A stretch of 64,000 nucleotides of DNA from Cupriavidus sp. U2 (GCF_009663685.2 NZ_RCOG02000001.1:152-64151), one strand, 5' to 3'; counted from the first letter of the stretch, positions 54,000-63,279 are shown. The notes: a model not told the origin generated them from the sequence alone. Made by a program: numbers and translations.

Positions 54000-55151
54000 A
54001 TGTCAGTATCCGATTCCTTACCCACCCTCCACTGGACCGAGGACGGCGCCGAGCGCAGCGCGCTGTGGCGTTCCGAAGCCGGTCTGCCGCCGCCGAAGCG
54101 CGTGGTGATCGCCGACGACCAGACGCCGGCGGACACCGCCTACCGGCTGGCCAGCGAAGGCACGGCCCTGCTCTGGCGCGGCGACTTCCAGAACGCCCGC
54201 CAGCTGCTGCAGGCCATGGCGCGGCGCGTGGACCGCAAACCCCAGCGCAAGGCGCGCGCCGCCGCCCAGGCCCCGGCCAGCCTGACCGAGTCGTTCCACA
54301 AGCACCGGCTGGCGCAGTCGCAGCGCGCCCGCACGTTGGGCATGCTGCTGCTGCCGTTCGAGGCCGGTCACGTGGTGCCGCTGCGCCGCGCCCCGGACGT
54401 CCACGAAGCCTGCGAGCAGGTCTACGGCAAGAGCGACACCCCCTATGTGGCATCGATGCGCGAACTGCTGGGCCTGATCGGCGCCTACGAGTGGCGCAGG
54501 AAAGGCGTCGCGATCCCGGTGCTTGGCGAGCGCATCCACCCCTGGTACGGCGTGTTCTCGCCGGTGCGCGGCGAATACATCGAACTGGTCGCGAAGGAAC
54601 CGCTGCCGACCACGGCGCTGGCCTTCGACATCGGCACCGGTACTGGCGTGCTGGCCGCCCTGCTGGCACAGCGCGGCGTCAGGCGCGTGGTAGGCACCGA
54701 CCAGGACCCGCGCGCGCTGGGCTGCGCCCGCGAGAACATCGACCGGCTGGGCCTGGCCAAGCAGGTCGAGATCATCGAGGCCGACCTGTTCCCCGAAGGC
54801 CGCGCCCCGCTGGTCGTCTGCAACCCGCCCTGGGTGCCGGCACGGCCCAGTTCGCCCATCGAGCACGCCGTGTTCGATCCCGACAGCCGCATGCTGCGCG
54901 GCTTTCTGAACGGCCTGGCCGCGCACCTGGAACCGGGCGGCCAGGGCTGGTTGATCCTGTCGGACTTTGCCGAGCATCTGGGCCTGCGTTCGCGCGACGA
55001 ACTGCTGGGCTGGATCGATGCGGCGGGGCTCAAGGTCCTCGGCCGCTCCGACATCCGGCCGCGGCACCCAAAGGCCACCGATGCCGACGATCCCCTGTTC
55101 GCCGCGCGCAAGGCCGAGGTCACGTCGCTGTGGCGGCTGGCCGCGAAGTAA
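54000..55151 (+). CDS. Class I SAM-dependent methyltransferase (HemK/small-domain type)
   Basis: 383 residues. An N-terminal region of about 190 residues includes RVDRKPQRKARAAAQAPASLTESFHKHRLAQSQRARTLG. The Rossmann methyltransferase domain follows, with motif I AFDIGTGTGVLAALLAQRG (about 204-222), DQDPRALGCARENIDRLG (motif II region) and the catalytic NPPW in LVVCNPPWVPARPSS (about 275-289). NPPW/NPPY enzymes methylate nitrogen atoms, such as glutamine in release factors or exocyclic amines of nucleic acids. The exact substrate is not evident. Start ATG 54000 lies 15 bases after cysB, right behind a TATATAT run. Confidence 0.84.
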   Translation: MSVSDSLPTLHWTEDGAERSALWRSEAGLPPPKRVVIADDQTPADTAYRLASEGTALLWRGDFQNARQLLQAMARRVDRKPQRKARAAAQAPASLTESFHKHRLAQSQRARTLGMLLLPFEAGHVVPLRRAPDVHEACEQVYGKSDTPYVASMRELLGLIGAYEWRRKGVAIPVLGERIHPWYGVFSPVRGEYIELVAKEPLPTTALAFDIGTGTGVLAALLAQRGVRRVVGTDQDPRALGCARENIDRLGLAKQVEIIEADLFPEGRAPLVVCNPPWVPARPSSPIEHAVFDPDSRMLRGFLNGLAAHLEPGGQGWLILSDFAEHLGLRSRDELLGWIDAAGLKVLGRSDIRPRHPKATDADDPLFAARKAEVTSLWRLAAK

Positions 55152-55176
55152 GGGCTCTCGAAACCAGGAAGCACGC

Positions 55177-56055
55177 ATGACTACCGTAGCATTTATCGGC
55201 CTGGGCGCGATGGGCGCGCCGATGGCCGGACACCTGATCCGCGCCGGCCATACCGTGCGCGCCTTCGTACGCCGCCCCGAAGCGGCCGACGCCGCGCGCG
55301 CGCTGGGCGCCGAACCGTTCTTCACGCCGGCCGAGACGGCACGCGGCGCGGAGGTGGTCTTCACCAACGTGACGTCGTCTGAAGACGTGCGCCAGGTGCT
55401 GCTGGGCCCGCAAGGCGTGATCGAAGGCGCCGCGCCCGGCACCATCTGCGTGGACCACAGCACGATTTCACCCATCGTCACACGCGAGATCGCCCAGGCA
55501 CTGGCCGCCAAAGGCATCGAGGCGCTCGACTGCCCGGTATCGGGCGGCACCATTGGCGCCCAGGCCGCCACGCTGACGATCATGGTCGGCGGCAAGGCCG
55601 AGAATCTGGAGAAAGTACGGCCGCTGCTGGAATGCCTGGGCAAGACGATCACCCATATCGGCGATCACGGCGCCGGCCAGGTGGCCAAGCTGTGCAACCA
55701 GATTGCCCAGGTGGTCAATATCGAAGGCATTGCCGAGGCGATGCGCTTTGCCGGCGCGCAAGGCGTGGATACGGGCAAGGTCTTCCAGGCGTTGTCCACG
55801 GGCTTCGCCGGCAGCCGCATGCTGGACCTGCTGGGTCCGAAGATGGTGTCGCGCGATTTTTCCGCGGGGATCGAATCGCGGCTGCACGCCAAGGACTTTG
55901 GCCTGGCCGCCGACATCGCCGGCGAAATCGGCCTGGACCTGCCTGCCATGCGCGCCACGGCCGCGCAACTGGGAGAACTGATGGATCAGGGTTGGGGCAA
56001 GGACGATACGTCGTCGCTGCTGAAGGTGCTGGAGCTGAAGAAGCCGCAAGCGTAG
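55177..56055 (+). CDS. NAD(P)-dependent 3-hydroxyisobutyrate dehydrogenase-like oxidoreductase
   Basis: 292 residues of the beta-hydroxyacid dehydrogenase family. The Rossmann motif is TVAFIGLGAMGAPMAGHLIRAGHTVRAF (2-29). The substrate-binding region is DCPVSGGTIGAQAATLTIMVGG (about 120-140) and the catalytic lysine lies in GAGQVAKLCNQI (about 168-179), with the cofactor/substrate segment HAKDFGLAADIAGE. Candidates are tartronate semialdehyde (2-hydroxy-3-oxopropionate) reductase or 3-hydroxyisobutyrate dehydrogenase; the sequence alone does not separate them. It follows the methyltransferase by 25 bases. Confidence 0.88.
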   Translation: MTTVAFIGLGAMGAPMAGHLIRAGHTVRAFVRRPEAADAARALGAEPFFTPAETARGAEVVFTNVTSSEDVRQVLLGPQGVIEGAAPGTICVDHSTISPIVTREIAQALAAKGIEALDCPVSGGTIGAQAATLTIMVGGKAENLEKVRPLLECLGKTITHIGDHGAGQVAKLCNQIAQVVNIEGIAEAMRFAGAQGVDTGKVFQALSTGFAGSRMLDLLGPKMVSRDFSAGIESRLHAKDFGLAADIAGEIGLDLPAMRATAAQLGELMDQGWGKDDTSSLLKVLELKKPQA

Positions 56056-56083
56056 GCGCGGGGTGCGGGCTGGCGGACGCCGG

Positions 56084-57022
56084 TCAGACGCCCGCGATCA
56101 TCCCCAGCAGCGCACGCGACAACTGGCTGTCGTCCCGCATCAGGTCATCCATCACATTGAAATGATGACGGCCCGGCAGCGCGATATCGTCACGCGCGTT
56201 ATTCGGCCATGCCGCACGGATCAGCGCGTGCTGGCGCTGATACTCGCTGGATTCCAGCTCGCCCACGGCGGTGATCAGCGGCGCGTCGGTCGCCGGCACC
56301 ATGAACGCCGGCGACAGGCGCGCCACATCGGCTTCGCTGAGCTGCAGGTCGGCCTGCAGGAAATCGGCGCGGCGCAGCGGCTCCAGATCGTAAAGCCCGC
56401 TGATCGACAGCCCGCCCTTGATCAGGTCGATCGGCAGGTCGTCCGCGAACTGCGGCCAGAGCGCGGCCATCAGCATCGTCACCAGGTGCCCGCCGACCGA
56501 ATGGCCGGCCAGGAAAATGCGGTGGCGGTCGTGGCCAAGCCGGTCGGCCTCGCGATACAGCCACGCCACCGATTGCATGACCTGCCACACGATGGTTTCC
56601 ACCGTGACCGCCGGACACAGCGCGTAGTTGACCACGGCCACCGACACCCCGCGCCGCGTGGGCACGCTGGCCACAAAGCTGTGGTCGCGCTTGTCCAGCG
56701 CCCGGTAGTAACCGCCGTGCAGGAACACCAGCAGCGGCGGCGCATCGTCATCGCGCAGCGACGCCGGGAAGTAATCGAGCGTTTCCGTATCGGCAAGTGG
56801 CGAATTCGCATCGCCATAGGCCAGGTTCTCGAAATACGTCACCATGCCGGCCCGCACGAATGCCGAATCCGCCGCCCAGCGCGCCATGTGGACGGCATTG
56901 TCCGGCACATTGGCGCGGTTGTTGTAGGCCTGGGCATAGAAGGCGGGGTCTTGCGAGGGCAAGGCCGCCAGCGAGGCGAGGCTGGCGGCAGGCGTGGCAT
57001 CGAGGGTCGGCTGGGCAGACAT
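56084..57022 (-). CDS. Alpha/beta hydrolase (esterase/kynurenine formamidase-like)
   Basis: 312 residues of the alpha/beta-hydrolase fold. The oxyanion HGG motif is LLVFLHGGYYRALDK (about 97-111) and the nucleophile elbow is FLAGHSVGGHLVTM (GHSVG, about 170-183). A candidate acid is in VGELESSEY and the histidine in LPGRHHFNVMDDL. The N-terminal YNNRANVPD and the HGGYY motif resemble bacterial arylformamidase-like carboxylesterases. No tryptophan catabolic genes are near, so substrate is open. It is convergent with the oxidoreductase gene. Confidence 0.83.
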   Translation of the reverse strand: MSAQPTLDATPAASLASLAALPSQDPAFYAQAYNNRANVPDNAVHMARWAADSAFVRAGMVTYFENLAYGDANSPLADTETLDYFPASLRDDDAPPLLVFLHGGYYRALDKRDHSFVASVPTRRGVSVAVVNYALCPAVTVETIVWQVMQSVAWLYREADRLGHDRHRIFLAGHSVGGHLVTMLMAALWPQFADDLPIDLIKGGLSISGLYDLEPLRRADFLQADLQLSEADVARLSPAFMVPATDAPLITAVGELESSEYQRQHALIRAAWPNNARDDIALPGRHHFNVMDDLMRDDSQLSRALLGMIAGV

Positions 57023-57121
57023 GGCTCTCGGCTCCGGTGAAGTCGCGGCGACACGGCATGGGACGGTTGCGCGCTATCCTACCGCAACTGCCAGGGCACC
57101 CACTTTTCAGCGAAATTGCGT

Positions 57122-57496
57122 ATGGTCGTCAAGCGCCGGCTGCGCGCCGGCAAGGCTCCACAGCTGGGGCCACCCGATGTCACGCTCGATCAGGCGGCCG
57201 GTCAGGACCCGGCGCGCTGTCCGCTGTGCGGACGGCCGCTGCTCGACGACGCCAGCACCGACCTGCACCACCCCGTACCCCGCAGCCGCGGCGGGCGCGC
57301 GGTCATCGCCATGCATCGCGTCTGCCATCAGAAGATCCATTCGGTCTTTACCGAAATCGAACTGGCCACGACCTACCACGACTGGGACGCACTGCGCACC
57401 CACCCGACGATGGCCGATTTCATCCGCTGGATCGCCCGCAAGCCACCCGGCTTCTATGACCGCAGCCGTACCACCAACGCCCGGCGCGGACGCTAG
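57122..57496 (+). CDS. Small stand-alone HNH endonuclease-domain protein
   Basis: 124 residues. An HNH-type fold is seen: CPLCGRPLLDDASTDLHHPVPRSRGG (zinc Cys pair and HH of the first motif) followed by VIAMHRVCHQKIHSVFTEIELA, and a helical tail. I used ATG 57122; a TTG at 57116 would add two residues. Similar small HNH proteins are widespread in proteobacterial chromosomes without an obvious partner. It could be a DNA nicking or repair-related nuclease. It lies upstream of tRNA-Leu, divergent from the hydrolase gene. Confidence 0.83.
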   Translation: MVVKRRLRAGKAPQLGPPDVTLDQAAGQDPARCPLCGRPLLDDASTDLHHPVPRSRGGRAVIAMHRVCHQKIHSVFTEIELATTYHDWDALRTHPTMADFIRWIARKPPGFYDRSRTTNARRGR

Positions 57497-57536
57497 ACGG
57501 CCGCCCGGCCGCCCCATCCGACAGGGCGGCCGCTGG

Positions 57537-57565
57537 TTGTCCGTACTGTGGAATTGCGGCATAAT
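57537..57565 (+). promoter_or_regulatory. Promoter of tRNA-Leu
   Basis: TTGTCC (57537-57542) and CATAAT (57560-57565) are separated by 17 bases, predicting initiation near 57572, about 45 bases before the tRNA. Confidence 0.65.
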
Positions 57566-57616
57566 CGGCGGTTCATCAGCGCGCGATGTGGATTTCTGCC
57601 CATCGCCCACGCCCAT

Positions 57617-57701
57617 GCCCGGGTGGTGAAACAGGTAGACGCAGGGGACTCAAAATCCCCCGCCGCAAGGCGTGTCGGTTCGAGTCCGACCCCGGGCACC
57701 A
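57617..57701 (+). tRNA. tRNA-Leu (CAA anticodon)
   Basis: 85 nucleotides. The acceptor stem GCCCGGG (5') pairs with CCCGGGC (3'), followed by A and a genomically encoded CCA. The anticodon stem GGGGA/TCCCC surrounds the loop CTCAAAA, giving anticodon CAA for the UUG leucine codon. A long variable arm (CGCCGCAAGGCG) marks a class II tRNA, and the T-loop GGTTCGAGTCC is canonical. Confidence 0.97.
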
Positions 57702-57857
57702 GATTTTCTGCAGATTCGTCATTCCTGGCACCTTCCGCCAGCGGCTTTCCCCCGCCCTCCCCCCTGTCAGACGTCCTCCACTGGCGGCCACGCAATCGCT
57801 TGCTTATGCTTCTTGCCTGCGCCTCCATAACAACGACCGACCATCAGGGAACCGAAG

Positions 57858-58607
57858 ATGCATCGATATATTGCTACGGCGGCCGCCATCGGCTGCGCAA
57901 CGCTGCTCGCTGGCTGTGCCGGCGCCGACATGAACAGCCTGAGCCAGGCGGGTGGCAGCCTGTTCAGCGCCGCCGCGCTCACCGACGCCAACGTCAAGCA
58001 ACTGTCTGACCAGTCCTGCGCTGACATGGACAAGAAGAACACGGTCGCCGCGGCGGACAGCACGTACGCAAAACGGCTGGTGAACATCATGAGCGGCCTG
58101 CAGAACACCGGGCTGCCGCTCGATGCCAAGGTCTACCTGACCAAGGACGTCAACGCCTGGGCGATGGCCAACGGCTGCGTGCGCGTCTACAGCGGCCTGA
58201 TGGACCTGATGACCGACGATGAGGTGCGCGGCGTGCTGGGCCACGAAATCGGCCACGTGGCGCTGGGGCACACCAAGAAGGCCATGCAGGTGGCTTATGC
58301 CACGGCGGCCGCGCGCGGCGCGCTGGGGTCCACCGGCTACGCCACGCTGACGGCGCTATCGACATCGCAGATCGGCGAACTTGGCGAGACCTTTGTCAAC
58401 GCGCAATTCTCGCAGCGCCAGGAAAGCGAGGCGGACGACTACTCGTACAACCTGCTGACAAAGAATGGCGCCAACCGGCAGGCGCTGGTCTCCGCTTTCC
58501 AGAAGCTGGCCAAGCTCGATGGCGGGCAGTCTGGCCTGCTCAGTTCGCACCCCGGCTCCGACGCGCGGGCAAAGCATATCCAGGACCGGATCAACAGCGG
58601 CAAGTAA
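57858..58607 (+). CDS. M48 family metalloprotease lipoprotein (LoiP/YggG-like)
   Basis: 249 residues. A lipoprotein signal with lipobox LLAGC (Cys at about residue 20) is followed by an M48 peptidase domain. The zinc motif HEIGH is in GVLGHEIGHVALGHTKKAM (about 131-149) and the third ligand is in QRQESEADDYSYNLL. The SSHPGSDARAKHI motif near the C-terminus is typical. E. coli LoiP (YggG) is a periplasmic outer-membrane-associated protease of this size. It begins about 155 bases after tRNA-Leu and is probably monocistronic. Confidence 0.9.
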   Translation: MHRYIATAAAIGCATLLAGCAGADMNSLSQAGGSLFSAAALTDANVKQLSDQSCADMDKKNTVAAADSTYAKRLVNIMSGLQNTGLPLDAKVYLTKDVNAWAMANGCVRVYSGLMDLMTDDEVRGVLGHEIGHVALGHTKKAMQVAYATAAARGALGSTGYATLTALSTSQIGELGETFVNAQFSQRQESEADDYSYNLLTKNGANRQALVSAFQKLAKLDGGQSGLLSSHPGSDARAKHIQDRINSGK

Positions 58608-58874
58608 CGCCGCACGGCGGTATCGTGGCGAACACGTTACCCGGGCTGCCGCGCGCAATGTGCGGCAGCCGCTCACGCCCTGCGGGCTCCCCCTGCGCCA
58701 GGCTCGCCTCCCCTCCCTTTCTCCCCACTTTCAGACATAGCCGTTTGCTTGATTGCGTTTAATACGCATTCAAAAGCTTTCAGTACGCGCCAACGCGCGC
58801 CGTGCGGATAATGCCTCACGCCTGCGGGCCCTCCGCTGGCTTGCCATGAGCCATAGGGAGGCTTGCGCCGCGTC

Positions 58875-60578
58875 ATGGAGTCCGTTTCCGCCCTGCTTGC
58901 CGGACAACCGGAGATTGCGCTGTTCCTGGCACTGGCCGTCGGCCATGCGTTGGGCGCGATCCGCTTCGGACCGTTTCAGCTTGACGGCATCTGCGGCACG
59001 CTGATTGCATCGCTGATCATTGGCCAGAGCGGTGTGCGGCTGGACAACGACGTCAAGAACGTGGCCTTCGCCGTGTTCATCTTTGCGCTCGGGTTCACGG
59101 GCGGACCTCAGTTTTTCGCCAACGTCGCGCGCGAATGGCGGATCGGCGTGCTGTCGCTGGTCGAAGTGTTCGTACTGCTCGCCTTGCTGGCCGTGGCGGT
59201 GCCCTTGCTGCATCTGGACCCCGGCACGGCATCGGGGCTGCTGGCCGGCGCGGCCACGGAATCGGCGGTGATCGGCACGGCGTCCGAGGCCATCGCGCGG
59301 CTCGGCCTGCCGGCCGATGCCATCCGCGTGCTGCAGACCAATATCGTCACGGCCTACAGCGTGACCTACCTGTTCGGGCTGATCGCGATCGTGCTGTTCA
59401 CCAGCCAGCTGGCGCCAATCCTGCTGCGTCAGAATCTGCGCGAATCGGCCCACCAGCTCTGGCAGAAGCTGGGCGGGCAGAACGACATGGCCGACAACCA
59501 GATGACGGCGCTGCCGATGATCGTGGCGCGCGTACTGCGGGTGGACCATATGGCCGGCAAGACCGTCGTGGAAGCCGAGCACGAAGTGGCGCTCGGTGTC
59601 ACGATCCGGCGCATTCGCCGCGACGGCAATACCTTTCGTCCCACACCCAAAGAAGTGCTACGCGCCGGGGACATCGTGCTGGCCGTGGGCCGGCGTGACG
59701 CGATGGTGCCGTTTGCCGCCGCCCTCGGCCCCGAGATGCCCGAGGAGCCCGGCATGGACGCCGTGGTGCAGGCCGAGCTGTCGGTGCTGCTGACGCGCCG
59801 CGAGGTCATCGGCGTGTCGCTGGCGCGGCTGCGCCAGAGCGTGGATGTGGGCATGGGCCGCGGCGTCTATGTGTCGCGCATCACACGCATGCAGCATGCG
59901 GTGCCGATCCTGCCCGAGACCGTGCTCGAGCGCGCCGATGTCGTCACGCTGTCCGGCCCCGACGAGGCCGTGCGGCGCGTGGTGCCCGAACTGGGCTATC
60001 CGGTCATCCCGACGATCCGCACCGACTTCGTTTTCCTGGGCATCGGCGTGCTGCTTGGCATGCTGATCGGCTCGTGGAGCGTCAAGGTGGGCCAGGCAGA
60101 CCTGACGCTCGGCGTGGGCGGCGGATGCCTGGTGTCGGGCCTGGCCTTCGGCTGGCTGCGCGCACGGCTGCCGGTGATGGGCTCGCTGCCGGCGCCCGCG
60201 GCCGAAATCCTCAAGGACTTCGGGCTGGCCACGTTCATCGCCGCCGTGGGCCTCTCGGCCGGCCCCGACGCGCTGCGGCTGGTGCAGAAGTTCGGCCTGA
60301 TCCTGCCCGTCGCGGGCGTGCTGATATCGATCATCCCGGCAGCCATCTCACTGTATATCGGTCATCGCTGGCTGAAGCTCGACATGCCGATCCTGCTTGG
60401 CGCGGTGGCCGGCCAGCATTGCAGCACCCCCACGATCATGGCGCTCACCAACGCCGCCGGCAACGGCACGCCGGTCATCGGCTACACGATTACCTACGCC
60501 ATCTCCAACGTCCTGCTGCCATTGCTGGGGCCGATCGCCGTGGCGATGGCCAGCGCGCTGGCCTCGGCACCGCAGTAG
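58875..60578 (+). CDS. AspT/YidE-type transporter (first of a tandem pair)
   Basis: 567 residues of the aspartate:alanine exchanger (AAE) family. Two membrane halves each carry the YidE/YbjL duplication, separated by two RCK_C (TrkA-C) regulatory domains in the middle (about 205-375). Landmarks are FALGFTGGPQFFANV (about 75-90), AATESAVIGTASEAIARLGL, and the second-half GLATFIAAVGLSAGP and GQHCSTPTIMALTNAAGNGTP. I used ATG 58875; AGGGAGG lies 14 bases before it, a rather long spacing. Substrate could be dicarboxylates or amino acids. The aspartate decarboxylase partner often found beside AspT is absent here. Confidence 0.86.
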   Translation: MESVSALLAGQPEIALFLALAVGHALGAIRFGPFQLDGICGTLIASLIIGQSGVRLDNDVKNVAFAVFIFALGFTGGPQFFANVAREWRIGVLSLVEVFVLLALLAVAVPLLHLDPGTASGLLAGAATESAVIGTASEAIARLGLPADAIRVLQTNIVTAYSVTYLFGLIAIVLFTSQLAPILLRQNLRESAHQLWQKLGGQNDMADNQMTALPMIVARVLRVDHMAGKTVVEAEHEVALGVTIRRIRRDGNTFRPTPKEVLRAGDIVLAVGRRDAMVPFAAALGPEMPEEPGMDAVVQAELSVLLTRREVIGVSLARLRQSVDVGMGRGVYVSRITRMQHAVPILPETVLERADVVTLSGPDEAVRRVVPELGYPVIPTIRTDFVFLGIGVLLGMLIGSWSVKVGQADLTLGVGGGCLVSGLAFGWLRARLPVMGSLPAPAAEILKDFGLATFIAAVGLSAGPDALRLVQKFGLILPVAGVLISIIPAAISLYIGHRWLKLDMPILLGAVAGQHCSTPTIMALTNAAGNGTPVIGYTITYAISNVLLPLLGPIAVAMASALASAPQ

Positions 60579-60654
60579 CTTTTGTCCGGCTCGCCGCTGG
60601 GCAATGCCCGCGCGCGGCCGCTGTCAACTGTGTCACGCCTTACAGGAGTTCCAT

Positions 60655-62340
60655 ATGGATTGGTTGCACGCCATCTTCCAGAAATCGCCCGAGTCGGCGC
60701 TGTTCCTGTCGCTGGCCATCGGGTATGCCATCGGCAAGCTCACCTTCGGCAAGTTCCAGCTGGGCGGCGTCGCGGGGTCGCTGCTTGCGGCGGTGATCAT
60801 CAGCCAGGTCGGCGTCGAGATCGACAACGGCGTGAAGGCCGTGATGTTCGCGGTCTTCATCTACGCGGTGGGCTACGAAAGCGGCCCGCAGTTCTTCAAC
60901 TCGCTGAACCGCAATTCGCTGCGCGAGATCGCGATGGCCGTCTTCATGGCCGTGGCCGGGCTGGTGACCGTGGTGGTCCTGGCCAAGATCTTCCAGCTCG
61001 ACAAGGGGATCGCGGCAGGCCTGGCCGCCGGCGGCATGACGCAGTCGGCCATCATCGGCACGGCCGGCGACGCCATCACCAAGCTCGGCCTGCCGCCGGA
61101 CCAGGTGAAGACGCTGCAGGCCAACGTGGCCATCGGCTACGCGGTGACGTACGTGTTCGGATCGCTCGGCGCCATCATCGTCTGCGTGAATATCCTGCCG
61201 CGCTTCATGCGCGCGGACCTGAAGTCCGACGCGAAGAAGGTGGAGGCGGCCATGCACGGCGGCCTGCCGCAGTTCGGCCCGGGCCAGGCCGGTGCGCTGC
61301 CCCGCCTGGTGGGCCGGTTGTTCCGCGTGACGGCTGCCGCGGGCAAGACCATCAAGGACATCGAGATCGGCGGCGAAGACCTGGTCACCGTGGAAAAGCT
61401 CCAGCGCGGCGGCAAGCCGATCGACGTCACGCAGGACACCGTGCTCGAAGCCGGCGACCTGGTGCTGCTGGTGGGCCGGCGCGATGCCATGGTACCCACC
61501 GCGCTGGTGATCGGCGACGAAGTGGCCGACGCCGAAGGCATGGGCATGGTCATGCAGACGCGCCGCGCGGTGTTCACGCGCTCCGGCCTGAACAACAAGC
61601 CGCTGGGCGAGATCGTGGCCAATATCAGCCGCGAGATGCGCCATGGCGTCTACCTGGAACGGATCGAGCGATACGACCATGCGCTGCCGATCCTGCCCGA
61701 CCTGAAGCTCCAGCATGGCGACATCATCACGTTCTACGGCACCCCCGCGGACACCCGGCGTGCCGCCGAGCGCGCCGGCTATGAGCTGGTACCGAGCGAG
61801 AAGACCGACTTCGTCTACTTTGGCGCCGGCGTGCTGGTGGGCCTGCTGATCGGGCTGCTGGTGGTGCGCATCGGATCGATTCCGCTGACGCTGGGCGCGG
61901 GCGGCGGCGCGTTGCTGTCGGGCCTGGTGTTCGGCTGGGCTCGGTCCAAGCATCCGATGTATGGCGCGATGCCGACGGCAGCCTGCCAGTTGCTGAAGGA
62001 CTTCGGGCTGGCCGCGTTCGTGGCCATCGTGGGCATCAACTCGGGACTACAGGCGGTAGACACCCTGCGCCATAGCGGTTTGACGATTTTCCTGCTCGGC
62101 GCCGTGGTCACGCTGCTGCCGCTGTTCCTGACGATGCTGTTTGGCCGCTACGTGCTCAAGTACGACAACGCCGCGCTGCTGGCCGGCGCGCTGGCCGGCT
62201 CGCGCAGCGCCAACCCGGCCTTCGGCGGCATCCTGGACAAGGCCGAAAGCCCCGTGCCGACCGTGCCGTTCGCCATCACCTATGCCCTGGCCAACGTGTT
62301 GCTGACGCTGCTCGGCCCGCTCGTCGTCGGCCTTGTCTGA
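60655..62340 (+). CDS. AspT/YidE-type transporter (second of a tandem pair)
   Basis: 561 residues, a paralogue of the preceding gene with the same architecture. Corresponding segments are YAVGYESGPQFFNSL (about 72-86), GGMTQSAIIGTAGDAITKLGL, two central RCK_C domains, and AFVAIVGINSGL and GSRSANPAFGGILDKAESPVP in the second half. The start ATG 60655 has a strong AGGAG at good spacing. The gap after the first gene is 76 bases on the same strand, so they may form an operon. Divergence in the substrate-path motifs (HCSTPTIMAL versus RSANPAFGGI) suggests different substrates or a heteromeric unit. Confidence 0.87.
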   Translation: MDWLHAIFQKSPESALFLSLAIGYAIGKLTFGKFQLGGVAGSLLAAVIISQVGVEIDNGVKAVMFAVFIYAVGYESGPQFFNSLNRNSLREIAMAVFMAVAGLVTVVVLAKIFQLDKGIAAGLAAGGMTQSAIIGTAGDAITKLGLPPDQVKTLQANVAIGYAVTYVFGSLGAIIVCVNILPRFMRADLKSDAKKVEAAMHGGLPQFGPGQAGALPRLVGRLFRVTAAAGKTIKDIEIGGEDLVTVEKLQRGGKPIDVTQDTVLEAGDLVLLVGRRDAMVPTALVIGDEVADAEGMGMVMQTRRAVFTRSGLNNKPLGEIVANISREMRHGVYLERIERYDHALPILPDLKLQHGDIITFYGTPADTRRAAERAGYELVPSEKTDFVYFGAGVLVGLLIGLLVVRIGSIPLTLGAGGGALLSGLVFGWARSKHPMYGAMPTAACQLLKDFGLAAFVAIVGINSGLQAVDTLRHSGLTIFLLGAVVTLLPLFLTMLFGRYVLKYDNAALLAGALAGSRSANPAFGGILDKAESPVPTVPFAITYALANVLLTLLGPLVVGLV

Positions 62341-62396
62341 CGTCTGCCGCCGAAGGGACCACTACGAACTGCAAGGGGAGCGTCACCGCAGCAAAT

Positions 62397-62440
62397 CGGC
62401 CCGTCTGTGACACCGAAGTGCCACCACGGGCCGTTCTTTT
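62397..62440 (+). terminator. Possible terminator after the AspT pair
   Basis: CGGCCCGT (62397-62404) can pair with ACGGGCCG (62426-62433) across a loop of about 21 bases, followed by TTCTTTT. The loop is long, so the call is moderate. Confidence 0.5.
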
Positions 62441-62457
62441 GCCGAAACGCCGATGTG

Positions 62458-63279
62458 TCAGCGCGCTTCCACGAACGCCAGCACGGTTTCCAGCATCTGG
62501 CGGATGGCCGGCTGCACGTTGACGGCCTTCGCCGGGTCGTACGCGAACGGGTACACCTCTTCCATGTACGACGACTGCGTCAGTTCCAGCTGGATGGCAT
62601 GCACGCCGTCCGCCGGGTTGCCGTACTGGCGCGTGATGTAGCCGCCCTTGAAACGGCCGTTGAGCACGGCCGTATGGTTGGGCACCGCCTGCGCGATCTT
62701 GACCACATCGGCTGCCAGGCCGGTGTCGCAGCTCTTGCCGTCGGCCGATCCCAGGTTGAAGTCGGTGAGCTTGCCTTCGAAAAAGCGCGGCAGCACCGAG
62801 CGGATCGAGTGGGCGTCCCACAGGGCGATCGTGCCATGCTCGGCGCGCAGGCGCGCCAGTTCCTCCTGCAGCGCGTTGTGATACGGGTGCCAGACCGCGC
62901 CCCGGCGCAGCGCGATTTCCGCGTCGTCGGGGCCGCTGGCGCCGTCGGCGTACACCGGCGTCTTGTCGAACGTATCGACCGGGCACAGGCCCGTGGTGTC
63001 CTGGCCCGGGTACAGGTTGGCGTTGTCGGGCGGACGGTTCAGGTCGATCACGTAGCGCGAGTGCGTGGCCATCAGGATCGACGCGCCCAGTTCGCGGGCA
63101 AAGTCGTACAGGCGGTCCATGTGCCAGTCGGTATCGGGCACGGTGCGCGCCTCGGGCGTCAGACGCTCGGCCAGGCCGGCGGGCACATAGGTGCCCACGT
63201 GCGGCATCGACACCAGCAACGGGCGGGTGCCGCGATGCAGCGTGAAAGCGGGAATATCGGTGGTGAAGGAGGAGGACAT
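62458..63279 (-). CDS. hutG: N-formylglutamate deformylase
   Basis: 273 residues of the FGase/HutG-2 type. It hydrolyses N-formylglutamate to glutamate and formate in the five-step histidine degradation route. Family features are PLLVSMPHVGTYVPAGL (about 20-36), DTDWHMDRLYDFARELGAS, RYVIDLNRPPDNANLYPGQ, and WDAHSIRSVLPRFFEGKLTDFNLG with probable metal-binding histidine. The upstream neighbour hutF supplies N-formylglutamate. The two genes are separated by 42 bases. It is convergent with the second AspT gene. Confidence 0.94.
   Translation of the reverse strand: MSSSFTTDIPAFTLHRGTRPLLVSMPHVGTYVPAGLAERLTPEARTVPDTDWHMDRLYDFARELGASILMATHSRYVIDLNRPPDNANLYPGQDTTGLCPVDTFDKTPVYADGASGPDDAEIALRRGAVWHPYHNALQEELARLRAEHGTIALWDAHSIRSVLPRFFEGKLTDFNLGSADGKSCDTGLAADVVKIAQAVPNHTAVLNGRFKGGYITRQYGNPADGVHAIQLELTQSSYMEEVYPFAYDPAKAVNVQPAIRQMLETVLAFVEAR

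Noticed and set aside
57537..57701. tRNA-Leu as the attachment site of an integrated element
   Set aside because: The downstream 6 kb carry ordinary chromosomal genes and no integrase or duplicated tRNA end was seen in the window.
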